Part shown: positions 1 through 6,668 of the stretch, piece by piece
Position numbering within the stretch: position 1 is the stretch's first letter
How the letters are laid out: the number at the start of each line of letters is the position of its first letter
Origin: Cyclobacteriaceae bacterium
Lineage (GTDB): Bacteria; Bacteroidota; Bacteroidia; Cytophagales; Cyclobacteriaceae
Assembly: GCA_021648745.1 (NCBI GenBank)
Contig: JAKISE010000042.1
Location: 1 to 25,025, forward strand
DNA length: 25,025 bases
Direction of reading: 5' to 3'
Translations under genes and position numbers: made by a program
The notes under the pieces: generated by a model
What the model was told of the DNA's origin: nothing
What the model saw: only the letters and a program-made list of their open reading frames with translations
Databases searched by the model: none

Positions 1-622
1 TAAAAGTAATTTGGGAGAAGCCAAGCCACCAAAGACCTACCATCACAAAAGAGAGCTTGGCAGGAGTGCTATCTTGTGGCAACCCAAATAAATCAGGCTT
101 TTGTATCATAGCTAAATTAATAACCAAAAGAATAACACTACCCACATATCCATAAGAAAAACCTCTAGCACTTACCTCATCCAGCCTATCTACAGATACA
201 ATTTGAGGTAGATAAGAGTTGTAAAAAACCAAACTTCCTGAGAAAGCAATACTGGCCAAAACGGCTAAGGAAATTCCATACTCAATATTAGAACCATCAA
301 ATAAAAATAACCCCATACACGAAATACTACCTATATAAACAAAGGTTTTCATAAAAAGCATACGCTTACCACTGTAATCAGCAATACCTGTAAGCAAGGG
401 TAAAATAGCCGCTACTACTAAAAAGGAAAATGATAAAGCATAAGAATAGAGTACTGTATTAACAAGCTCGAACCCAAAAAATGAGACTAAATCACTATTT
501 CCTGATCGGGTAACGCTTTCGTAGTACACCGGAAAAATAGAGGAGATAATGACTAAAGAGTAAACTGAATTAGCCCAATCGTACATACTCCAAGCTCGGA
601 TTACTTTTTTATCGTTTATCAT
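1..622 (-). CDS. UMF1-family MFS transporter (Atg22-like), 3' end cut off
   Basis: The frame runs from an ATG at 620-622 to the window edge, giving 207 residues without a stop. The start reads MINDKKVIRAWSMYDWANS, and the WxMYDWANS signature just before the first membrane segment is typical of UMF1 proteins, bacterial relatives of yeast vacuolar Atg22 in the major facilitator superfamily. Several hydrophobic segments follow, separated by short charged loops such as GIADYSGKR, the usual MFS loop between helices 2 and 3. The family is taken to export small solutes, but the substrate is unknown in most bacteria and cannot be inferred here. About half of a usual 400-450 residue protein is present; the rest lies beyond position 1. 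It follows the terminator of the ExbD operon and is probably a separate transcription unit. I saw no TAnnTTTG element directly upstream. Confidence 0.85.
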   Translation of the reverse strand, partial: MINDKKVIRAWSMYDWANSVYSLVIISSIFPVYYESVTRSGNSDLVSFFGFELVNTVLYSYALSFSFLVVAAILPLLTGIADYSGKRMLFMKTFVYIGSISCMGLFLFDGSNIEYGISLAVLASIAFSGSLVFYNSYLPQIVSVDRLDEVSARGFSYGYVGSVILLVINLAMIQKPDLFGLPQDSTPAKLSFVMVGLWWLGFSQITF

Positions 623-663
623 TTTCAACTTATTATCGAAATTAGAGAGTAGTTAAGGTACAT

Positions 664-693
664 AAAAAAAGGTCTTTCTATATTAGAAAGACC
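664..693 (-). terminator. Rho-independent terminator of the exbB-exbD operon
   Basis: A perfect 10-bp stem (671-680 with 684-693) closes a 3-base loop. In the minus direction it is followed by a run of seven T (664-670). It lies 23 bases beyond the stop codon of the last ExbD gene and before the UMF1 gene. A weaker T-run (694-703) on the other side would also let it stop plus-strand transcription. Confidence 0.88.
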
Positions 694-716
694 TTTGATT
701 TTTTAAACTATTTGTT

Positions 717-1178
717 TTATATATCTGCTATCTGCCGAACATAGAACATAACTTTCAGTGCATTTGCCTTTCTGAGTTTCAATTGAACATCAGAAATCAA
801 GCCCATCTTTACATCTTCATCTGCTTTAAACGCAATGGTTATTTGATCTCTTTCGTTTTCAGAAAGTTTATCTTTCTCTTTAGAAACCCAAAGTATTACA
901 TCCTTTACCTCTATAAACACATCGTTGGTTTGAATTTTAGGCTCATCACCGTATAACACAGTGTTTTTAGGCTCGCCCATATACAAATAACTTACCAACG
1001 ACTTACGTTGCAATTTCCTAAGCTCAGTAGCATCAGGCATTTTTTGCTTCACATTAATCGTATTTTCTCTCATTACAGTAGTTACCATAAAAAAGAATAA
1101 TAACATGAATATAATATCTGGCAATGCCGCAGTAGGTATTTCCTGACTTGTTTTTGATTTTTTCGTAAATTTTGCCAT
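717..1178 (-). CDS. exbD: ExbD/TolR-type biopolymer transport protein (second copy)
   Basis: This 153-residue protein has the ExbD plan: a short basic cytoplasmic N-terminus, one membrane helix at about 18-37, and a periplasmic domain. The helix begins with LPDIIF, so the conserved membrane aspartate that carries protons in ExbD/TolR is present at position 21. ExbD works with ExbB as a proton-driven motor that normally energises TonB-dependent uptake or related envelope work. It is the last gene of a four-gene minus-strand operon, 6 bases after the other ExbD gene, and is followed by a terminator hairpin. Two different ExbD paralogues after one ExbB-like gene are common in Bacteroidota. No tonB gene is seen here, so the partner that receives the energy is unknown. 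Confidence 0.88.
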   Translation of the reverse strand: MAKFTKKSKTSQEIPTAALPDIIFMLLFFFMVTTVMRENTINVKQKMPDATELRKLQRKSLVSYLYMGEPKNTVLYGDEPKIQTNDVFIEVKDVILWVSKEKDKLSENERDQITIAFKADEDVKMGLISDVQLKLRKANALKVMFYVRQIADI

Positions 1179-1184
1179 TACTAT

Positions 1185-1739
1185 CTAATTAGGTTCTGCA
1201 ATTGATATAGCCATAGGAATTCCCTCTCTTGCTTTTAAATAAATAGCTTTGTTTTCAGGATTACCTAAATCGGAAGCTATTTCTCTCCAGCGCTTATTGG
1301 TTACACCTGCACGCTCTGCGTAAATATCATAATACGCTCCTTGGCACTCGTTATATACAGCTATAAACATTTTATAGCTAGTTCCTCTATTAGCCTTTAA
1401 AGACACAATCGCCTTATCTGGACTTTCAGATAGGTTTGGGTTCGCACCACGATTTAACACGTGTTCCTTAACCATTTGCCTAATTTTTTTGGGGTCATCT
1501 AAGCCTTCGTTCTCAACCAATAACTTATCAGATGAATTGATTAAAATCTTAAAAATGTTCTTTTCCTTGAATTTAATCTCAATATCTTCCTTATCATCTG
1601 GGTGCGGAGGTAATTTTAATGTTAACCCTTTATCATTGGCAATAGTGGTTGTTACCAAGAAAAATATCAGCAATAAGAAAGCAATATCCGCCATTGAGCT
1701 AGAATCAATGCCCCTCATTTCTCTTCTACCTTTTGCCAT
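1185..1739 (-). CDS. exbD: ExbD/TolR-type biopolymer transport protein (first copy)
   Basis: This 184-residue protein has a basic N-terminus (MAKGRREMRG), then SSSMADIAFLLLIFFLV, one membrane helix with the conserved ExbD aspartate at position 18. A periplasmic domain follows the helix and begins with the polar, proline-containing stretch LKLPPHPDD. The two ExbD proteins share the MAK start and the position of the aspartate but differ strongly in the periplasmic part, so they are probably distinct subunits of one stator rather than a recent duplication. The gene sits 6 bases after the 110-residue membrane protein gene and 6 bases before the second ExbD gene, so they are almost certainly co-transcribed. 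Confidence 0.88.
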   Translation of the reverse strand: MAKGRREMRGIDSSSMADIAFLLLIFFLVTTTIANDKGLTLKLPPHPDDKEDIEIKFKEKNIFKILINSSDKLLVENEGLDDPKKIRQMVKEHVLNRGANPNLSESPDKAIVSLKANRGTSYKMFIAVYNECQGAYYDIYAERAGVTNKRWREIASDLGNPENKAIYLKAREGIPMAISIAEPN

Positions 1740-1745
1740 ATTCTT

Positions 1746-2078
1746 CTATTTAATTGCTTTGTTCAATTCGGTATAAACAATACCTACTACAGCTATTCCT
1801 AATAATAAGTACACCATAGTAAGCATACCTCCTATTAATTTAGATAATCCTTCAGTTTCAACTCCAGACTCAATATATCGAGCGGTAACTTCAGATCCTG
1901 AAATTAAATATCCAATGCCGTAGATTGCTAACAGTATGGCCACCCCAATTGCCGAAGCAACTAGATTTTTGGGCTCATCTAACGATTTTATTAATGGCAG
2001 TACAATAGCTAATATAACACCTACTGCTGTAAGTATATACGCTAAGTACAATCCATAATTTGCTACAAATCCTTCCAT
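1746..2078 (-). CDS. Small membrane protein of the exb operon, function unknown
   Basis: I do not recognise a named family. The 110 residues form three likely membrane helices (about 8-30, 39-60 and 81-104). A charged KSLDEPKNL loop follows the first helix, and a polar segment rich in E, S and R (61-79) follows the second. There is no signal peptide and no cysteine. The gene lies 25 bases after the ExbB-like gene and 6 bases before the first ExbD gene, so it is very likely co-translated with the stator proteins. Small membrane proteins of this kind occur between exbB and exbD in other Bacteroidota. The context suggests an accessory subunit of the same complex, but this is inference only. Confidence 0.75.
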   Translation of the reverse strand: MEGFVANYGLYLAYILTAVGVILAIVLPLIKSLDEPKNLVASAIGVAILLAIYGIGYLISGSEVTARYIESGVETEGLSKLIGGMLTMVYLLLGIAVVGIVYTELNKAIK

Positions 2079-2103
2079 ATTTATATAATATTAAGGTGTA
2101 AAA

Positions 2104-2958
2104 TTATTTTTTAGTTTGATTGTAGTGTACTAAAAGGTCTACAAATGAGATTGAAGAATCTTCCATAGTATTTACTAACGAATCAATTTTAGATATAAGG
2201 TAGTTGTAGAATACTTGAAGTATAACACCTACAATAAGACCTGCAACGGTTGTAAGAAGAGCAACTTTAATACCACCAGCCACAACTGTTGGAGAGATAT
2301 CTCCTGCTGCCTGAATTGCATCGAAGGCACCAATCATACCAATTACTGTACCCATAAACCCTAACATTGGGGCCAATGAAATAAACAATGAAACCCAAAC
2401 CAGTCCTTTTTCTAATTTGCCCATTTCAACAGAACCATAAGAAATAATAGATTTCTCAACCATTTCAATTCCTTCATCTAGTCTCATTAACCCTTGAGTA
2501 AAAATAGAGGCTACAGGCCCTTTTGTGTTTTTAGTAACTTCTTTGGCCGCTTCAACACCGCCTTCGGTTAATGCTTTTTCAAGATTAGCTAAAAGCTTAT
2601 CAGTGTTAGTGGTTGCAAGGTTTAATGTAATAATTCTTTCGATAGCAATTGCTAAACCCAAAATTAAACATAAAAGAACTGCACCCATAAACTCCCATCC
2701 ACCTTCGATGAATTTTGTTTTTACTTGTTGATGAAATCCAGGCTCGGCTTCTATCACTTCTTCCTCTTCAATAGGGGCAGGAGCAACAACTTCTTCTTCA
2801 ACAGGCTCAGTAGCAGTAGAGTCTTCTTCAACTACAGCAGAGCTGTCAACCGCTTCGGTAGTATTATCATTAGTCAAATCTTCTTGTGCCGTAGCAGTCC
2901 AAGAGTTTCCAAGGGTTAAAAACCCTAACAACATTAAGAAAGCAAATATTCGTTTCAT
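2104..2958 (-). CDS. exbB: MotA/TolQ/ExbB proton channel family protein
   Basis: This 284-residue protein starts with a signal peptide (1-25, ending TATAQ), followed by a very acidic periplasmic segment rich in E, V, P and A (about 26-72). The MotA/TolQ/ExbB core comes next: a first helix near 90-112, a long cytoplasmic region, then two helices near 188-212 and 232-255. The stretch APMLGFMGTVIGMIGAF matches the conserved block of this family in the second helix. ExbB-type pentamers hold ExbD dimers and conduct protons. The added signal peptide and acidic leader make it longer than classical ExbB (about 240 residues) and are a known variant in Bacteroidota. It is the first gene of the operon, with a small membrane protein and two ExbD genes behind it. 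No clear TAnnTTTG promoter was found upstream. Confidence 0.88.
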   Translation of the reverse strand: MKRIFAFLMLLGFLTLGNSWTATAQEDLTNDNTTEAVDSSAVVEEDSTATEPVEEEVVAPAPIEEEEVIEAEPGFHQQVKTKFIEGGWEFMGAVLLCLILGLAIAIERIITLNLATTNTDKLLANLEKALTEGGVEAAKEVTKNTKGPVASIFTQGLMRLDEGIEMVEKSIISYGSVEMGKLEKGLVWVSLFISLAPMLGFMGTVIGMIGAFDAIQAAGDISPTVVAGGIKVALLTTVAGLIVGVILQVFYNYLISKIDSLVNTMEDSSISFVDLLVHYNQTKK

Positions 2959-3026
2959 AATTTAAATATTAAAATAGGTATGTTTTGCGTTTATAAAAAT
3001 AGTTTATTTTATCCAATATTAAAGCG

Positions 3027-3114
3027 CGGAGAGGAAGGGATTCGAACCCCCGGTACCCTTGTGGGGTACACACGCTTTCCAAGCGTGCGCCTTCGACCAC
3101 TCGGCCACCTCTCC
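3027..3114 (-). tRNA. tRNA-Ser, anticodon GGA
   Basis: The minus strand folds into a class II tRNA of 88 bases. The acceptor stem is GGAGAGG (3108-3114) with CCTCTCC (3028-3034), and the discriminator base is G. The D arm carries TGGCCGAGTGG, the anticodon arm CACGC/GCGTG holds loop TTGGAAA with anticodon GGA (3078-3080), a long variable arm with a GTACCC/GGGTAC stem follows, and the T arm contains GGTTCGAATCC. The long variable arm is diagnostic of serine tRNA. The 3' CCA is not encoded. It lies alone between the asparaginase and ExbB genes. Confidence 0.97.
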
Positions 3115-3131
3115 TAAGTATCACTTAATTG

Positions 3132-3149
3132 TCCCGATACATATCGGGA
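3132..3149. repeat. Short perfect palindrome (TCCCGATA/TATCGGGA)
   Basis: An 8-bp inverted repeat with a 2-base centre lies between the asparaginase and tRNA-Ser genes. Palindromes built on CCCGATA are scattered through many Bacteroidota genomes. It has no T-run after it on either strand, so it is not a standard terminator, though it could stabilise the 3' end of the asparaginase transcript. Confidence 0.5.
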
Positions 3150-3224
3150 TATCGCACAAATAAATATTAATTTTTAGCCTTATGCAAATTTATGTTTGAA
3201 ATAAATGGTGGCATTTCTATTTGT

Positions 3225-4301
3225 CTAGCTAAGTTCTCCGCAAATAGGTGTTAACATTTGATTAATTGCATTTTTATAAGATTTTTGCTGACCCAACACA
3301 AACATTAGTTTGGTAATTGCTGCTTCCAATGTTATGTCAGAACCACTAATCACTCCTGCTTTTTCAAGCAGAGTGCCTGCCGCATACATTCCTTGGTTTA
3401 CTTCGCCTCCTAAGCATTGCGAAACATTTAAAATAAGTACTTCTCGCTTGGTAGCTTCTGAAATACATTCAATAAACCATCTGGCTGTCATTGTATTACC
3501 GGCTCCAAACGTTTCTAAAATTACACCTTTAATAGAAGGGCTTTTTAATGTTAATTCAACGGCCTCTCTTGAAATTCCAGGAAATATTTTTATTATAGCT
3601 ACTCTTGTATCCCACTCAGGAGTGTGTATTCGTTCTATTCCTTTGGATTTACTTAATATGCCAGCATGGTTATAGTTTATTTCAATGCCAGCTTCAGCCA
3701 ACGCTGGATAATTCTCTGACCGAAACGCATCAAATTTACTGCTCTGTACTTTTTGAGCCCTATTCCCTCTTATTAAGTGATGGTTAAAAAATATGCACAC
3801 CTCCGAAATAATTGGTTCGCCCTGTTCATTCTTAGAAGATGCAATTTCAAGCGATGTAATTAAGTTTTCTCGTGCATCTGTTCTAGGTACGCTTACAGGC
3901 AGTTGAGCTCCTGTAATTATTACTGGTTTATTTAGGCCAAGTAACGCATAGCTTAAGGCAGAAGCTGTAAAAGCCATGGTATCTGTACCATGCAAGATTA
4001 CAAAGCCATCATGCTCAGCTTCTTCTCTACTTATAATATCTACAAGAATGCTCCAATAATCGGGGTTTATATCAGACGAATCAATAGGCTCATCAAAAGC
4101 AATTACTGAAATATGTAAGTCAAATGATTTTATAACAGGAATATTCTCTAGCACTTTATTGAAATCGAAAGGAATTAATGTACCATCTTTCCCTTTTTCC
4201 ATGCCAAAAGTGCCCCCTGTATATATCAATAATATATTTGCTCTGCACAAATTAGGGCTTGCAATGTCTAAAAATATTTTTTTATATCCCTTAGTACGCA
4301 T
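3225..4301 (-). CDS. ansA: Type I (cytosolic) L-asparaginase
   Basis: The enzyme hydrolyses L-asparagine to aspartate and ammonia. Of its 358 residues, the two active-site signatures are clear: IYTGGTFGM at 26-34 with the nucleophilic threonine at 28, and ILHGTDTMAFTASAL at 102-116 with the second threonine and aspartate. There is no signal peptide, and the length fits AnsA rather than the periplasmic type II enzyme. About 20 residues precede the first strand, slightly longer than usual; no better in-frame ATG lies closer. The start codon overlaps the end of the tatD gene by 11 bases, so the two are translated from one message. The C-terminal part (IIGSDIT-like helices and the LFVLGQQKS block) is intact. 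Confidence 0.93.
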   Translation of the reverse strand: MRTKGYKKIFLDIASPNLCRANILLIYTGGTFGMEKGKDGTLIPFDFNKVLENIPVIKSFDLHISVIAFDEPIDSSDINPDYWSILVDIISREEAEHDGFVILHGTDTMAFTASALSYALLGLNKPVIITGAQLPVSVPRTDARENLITSLEIASSKNEQGEPIISEVCIFFNHHLIRGNRAQKVQSSKFDAFRSENYPALAEAGIEINYNHAGILSKSKGIERIHTPEWDTRVAIIKIFPGISREAVELTLKSPSIKGVILETFGAGNTMTARWFIECISEATKREVLILNVSQCLGGEVNQGMYAAGTLLEKAGVISGSDITLEAAITKLMFVLGQQKSYKNAINQMLTPICGELS

Positions 4302-5058
4302 TATTAAAAAGTTTATAGGCTACATCAGTGGTAACCTTAGCTACTTGTTCAACCTCTGTTTCTCTAACCTTAGCAATTTTTTTTGCAACCAAGTTTATAT
4401 ACGAAGGCTCGTTTCTTTTCCCCCGATTAGGTACAGGTGCTAAATAAGGGCTGTCTGTTTCTAAAACAAAGTTTTTAAGCTCAATTTCTTCGATAACAGG
4501 TTCCAAACCTCCATTTTTAAATGTAGCTACTCCTCCAAGCCCTATATTAAACCCTAACCCAATTATTTCCTTAGCTTGATCAACCGATCCTGTAAAACAA
4601 TGAAAAACACCTTTGGTACTTTTAGTTTCTTTCACTAAAGCAATGGTTTCATCAATCGATTCTCTGCAATGAATAATCAAGGGTAGCTTGAATTGTTTCG
4701 CAAAATCAGCTTGAATTTTAAACACCTCTTGTTGCTCTGGCCAATAGGTTTTATCCCAATATAAGTCTGTACCTATCTCTCCTACGGCTGCAAAACCTCC
4801 TTTTTTTAGATACTCCTCAACCTCGTACAAATCTTTATCAAAACTTTTTGTTACCGAACAAGGGTGAAGACCCATCATTGGAATACAATAGCCAGGGTAT
4901 TTATTTGCCACCTCTAGCATATCATCTATTGTTTCGTGGTCAACATTCGGCATATATATACGCACTACTCCTGCTTCTTTCGCCCGATCTACAATCTCTG
5001 ACAGGTCATTAGCAAACTCTTTTAAATATATATGTGCGTGGGTTTCTACTAATTTCAT
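4291..5058 (-). CDS. TatD-family metal-dependent hydrolase (YcfH-like)
   Basis: This 255-residue protein has the TatD TIM-barrel layout. Metal ligands can be placed at H7 and H9 (ETHAHIYL), E94 (VGEIGTD), H130 (LIIHCRE), H153 (VFHCFTG) and D202 (LETDSPYLAP). Family members are DNases or deoxyribonucleases acting on DNA ends and possibly tRNA quality control; YcfH-type paralogues are less well characterised, so no narrower role is claimed. It is the first gene of a two-gene unit with asparaginase (11-base overlap). A TATATTTG promoter element lies only 5 bases before its ATG, which implies a very short or absent leader. All metal ligands are intact and the length is normal for the family. Confidence 0.92.
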   Translation of the reverse strand: MKLVETHAHIYLKEFANDLSEIVDRAKEAGVVRIYMPNVDHETIDDMLEVANKYPGYCIPMMGLHPCSVTKSFDKDLYEVEEYLKKGGFAAVGEIGTDLYWDKTYWPEQQEVFKIQADFAKQFKLPLIIHCRESIDETIALVKETKSTKGVFHCFTGSVDQAKEIIGLGFNIGLGGVATFKNGGLEPVIEEIELKNFVLETDSPYLAPVPNRGKRNEPSYINLVAKKIAKVRETEVEQVAKVTTDVAYKLFNNAY

Positions 5059-5063
5059 TCATG

Positions 5064-5071
5064 CAAATATA
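5064..5071 (-). promoter_or_regulatory. -7 promoter element TATATTTG of the tatD-ansA unit
   Basis: On the minus strand this is an exact match to the Bacteroidota -7 consensus TAnnTTTG. Five bases separate it from the tatD start codon, so transcription would begin at or just before the ATG. No clear TTG at -33 was seen. Confidence 0.55.
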
Positions 5072-5336
5072 GATTTAACTCCATAATAAGGTAGGGTTAC
5101 CCATTTAAATCATAACGCAATGTTTTCAGTTACAAAGGCGATTTGTTTATAGCTTGAGTTACTTATTCAACTACATTAAATAAATGCCTGAAAATATTAT
5201 GCTTACAAAAACGCTTACGGATCTAAGGTATTTACACCTATTTGATTGCTGGGACTTAAATGGATAACCCTATAATAAGGTTCCTTTTTATTTGCAGATA
5301 AATACTCTTAAAGCAATTCCAAAATGCCTTTTTGAG
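5072..5336. other. Non-coding gap between divergent genes, no recognisable feature
   Basis: This is AT-rich DNA between tatD (minus) and the tandem repeats of the ATPase gene (plus). I found no open frame of significance, RNA gene or strong hairpin. The word TAATAAGG occurs twice (near 5084 and 5273), which may be chance. Confidence 0.4.
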
Positions 5337-5424
5337 ATTATATCGGAATTATTACTAGTTATTTTTCCATTATATCGGAATTATTACTAGTTATTTTTCT
5401 ATTATATCGGAAATATTACTAGTT
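5337..5424 (+). repeat. Three tandem direct repeats, 32-bp period, in front of the DUF4143 ATPase
   Basis: Units start at 5337, 5369 and 5401. The first two are identical over 31 of 32 bases. The third keeps 23 of the first 24 and then diverges. Each begins ATTATATCGG and holds TTACTAGTTA-like sequence around the palindrome ACTAGT. In the third unit the end has changed so that it forms TAGTTTTG, a -7 type element, 4 bases before the start codon. The position suggests operator sites for autoregulation or an iterated promoter. There are no unique spacers between units, so it is not a CRISPR array. Confidence 0.9.
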
Positions 5425-5427
5425 TTG
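5420..5427 (+). promoter_or_regulatory. -7 promoter element TAGTTTTG inside the third tandem repeat
   Basis: It matches TAnnTTTG exactly. The ATG follows after 4 bases, so the message would be nearly leaderless. The first two repeat units read TAGTTATT at the same place and do not match, so only the third unit can act as this kind of promoter. Confidence 0.5.
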
Positions 5428-5431
5428 AAAT

Positions 5432-6574
5432 ATGAAAGAGTATAATAGGTTAATTGAAACACAAATAAATAAATGGTTATTTAAAGAAAAGGCTTTAATA
5501 ATTATTGGCGCTCGACAGGTGGGCAAAACAACTCTATTAACTTCCATTAGAAATAAATTAGGAAACACATTATGGTTAAATGCAGATGAAAATATAACTA
5601 GAACCAGGCTAACAAACCCAAGTATTGAAGCATTAAAGGGCATTATTGGCAATTACGAAGTAGTAATAATTGACGAAATTCAACGAATTGAGAATGCAGG
5701 GTTGCTATTAAAATTATTAGTTGACAATTTTAAAGAGGTGCAGTTTTTAGCAACGGGTTCTTCCGCATTAGAAATTTCGGATACAGTTTTTGAACCTATG
5801 ACTGGCCGATATTTCTTATTTCATCTCTACCCCTTTTCACTGGCAGAGCTTTACCCAACCAAATCACCCTTTGAGTTAGAGCAAGAATTACCTTTCCATT
5901 TAGTTTATGGGTGCTATCCTGAGTTGAGTCTTAAAAAGAACATGGCTGAAATGCTGCTTAGCAACTTAACACAACAATATTTATACAAAGATGTATTGGT
6001 ATGGAAAAACATTAGAAAGCCAGAACTGCTAGATAAACTATTAAAGTTACTTGCTTATCAAATGGGTTCCGAAGTTTCTATTCACGAGTTAAGCAATCAA
6101 CTTAATGTAAAATCTGATACCGTAGAAAACTACATCGACCTACTTGAAAAATCATTTGTAATCTATCGATTAAAAGCTTACAACACCAATCAGAGAAAGG
6201 AAGTAAGTAAAATGAGTAAGGTGCTATTTTGGGATAATGGAGTCAGAAATGCCATTATCGAAGACTTTAATGACCTTTCAGTAAGAACGGATCAAGGGGT
6301 GCTATTCGAAAATTTTATAATTAGCGAACGCATGAAAATGAATGCGTGGTTAGACCCTTCAACAAAAAGCTTCTTTTGGAGAAACTATAATAAAAATGAA
6401 GTTGATTATGTTGAATTGGGCAAAAAAGGGCTTTCTGGATATGAGATTAAATGGAATACCCGGAAGAAATTTAAGGTAAGTAGGGCATTTACGAATTTAT
6501 ACCCTAACGCATCAACAAGTGTAATAACACCACATAATTTTGCTGATTTTACCGCATTGAAAAACGATCAATAA
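5432..6574 (+). CDS. AAA ATPase with C-terminal DUF4143 domain (COG1373)
   Basis: The 380 residues show three parts. The N-terminal ATPase has Walker A GARQVGKTT (26-34), Walker B VVIIDEIQ (77-84) and a sensor-like LATGSSALEI near 109-118. A winged-helix-like stretch follows (HELSNQLNVKSDTVENYIDLL, about 213-233). The C-terminal DUF4143 part ends with NEVDYVELGKKG and YEIKWN, resembling the EVD...ExK pattern of PD-(D/E)XK-like folds. The biological role of the family is unresolved; it is very common and sporadically distributed in bacteria, which suggests horizontal transfer or a selfish or defence-like role. The start is supported because the N-terminal RLIE...LxxWL helix before Walker A is typical. 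It stands alone, preceded by three 32-bp repeats and followed by a hairpin. All key residues are intact. Confidence 0.92.
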   Translation: MKEYNRLIETQINKWLFKEKALIIIGARQVGKTTLLTSIRNKLGNTLWLNADENITRTRLTNPSIEALKGIIGNYEVVIIDEIQRIENAGLLLKLLVDNFKEVQFLATGSSALEISDTVFEPMTGRYFLFHLYPFSLAELYPTKSPFELEQELPFHLVYGCYPELSLKKNMAEMLLSNLTQQYLYKDVLVWKNIRKPELLDKLLKLLAYQMGSEVSIHELSNQLNVKSDTVENYIDLLEKSFVIYRLKAYNTNQRKEVSKMSKVLFWDNGVRNAIIEDFNDLSVRTDQGVLFENFIISERMKMNAWLDPSTKSFFWRNYNKNEVDYVELGKKGLSGYEIKWNTRKKFKVSRAFTNLYPNASTSVITPHNFADFTALKNDQ

Positions 6575-6590
6575 CCATTAATATAAATCT

Positions 6591-6613
6591 AGTTCTTATA
6601 ATAAGTAAGAACT
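6591..6613 (+). other. Hairpin between the ATPase and subtilase genes
   Basis: A perfect 8-bp stem (AGTTCTTA at 6591-6598, TAAGAACT at 6606-6613) closes a 7-base loop, 16 bases after the ATPase stop codon. The T-rich stretch downstream (6621-6633) is interrupted and not immediately adjacent, so it could be a weak terminator or a regulatory dyad for the protease gene. Confidence 0.45.
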
Positions 6614-6668
6614 ACTATCATTGTCTTTTATTAAATTTACAACAAAATCACTTTTACAAAACTTAAAC

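Noticed and set aside
5337..5424. CRISPR-like array
   Set aside because: The repeats follow each other directly with no unique spacers, there are only three, and no cas genes are near.
6621..6668. TTG start giving a 551-residue protease
   Set aside because: It adds 16 residues before a perfect signal peptide; the ATG at 6669 is the natural start.
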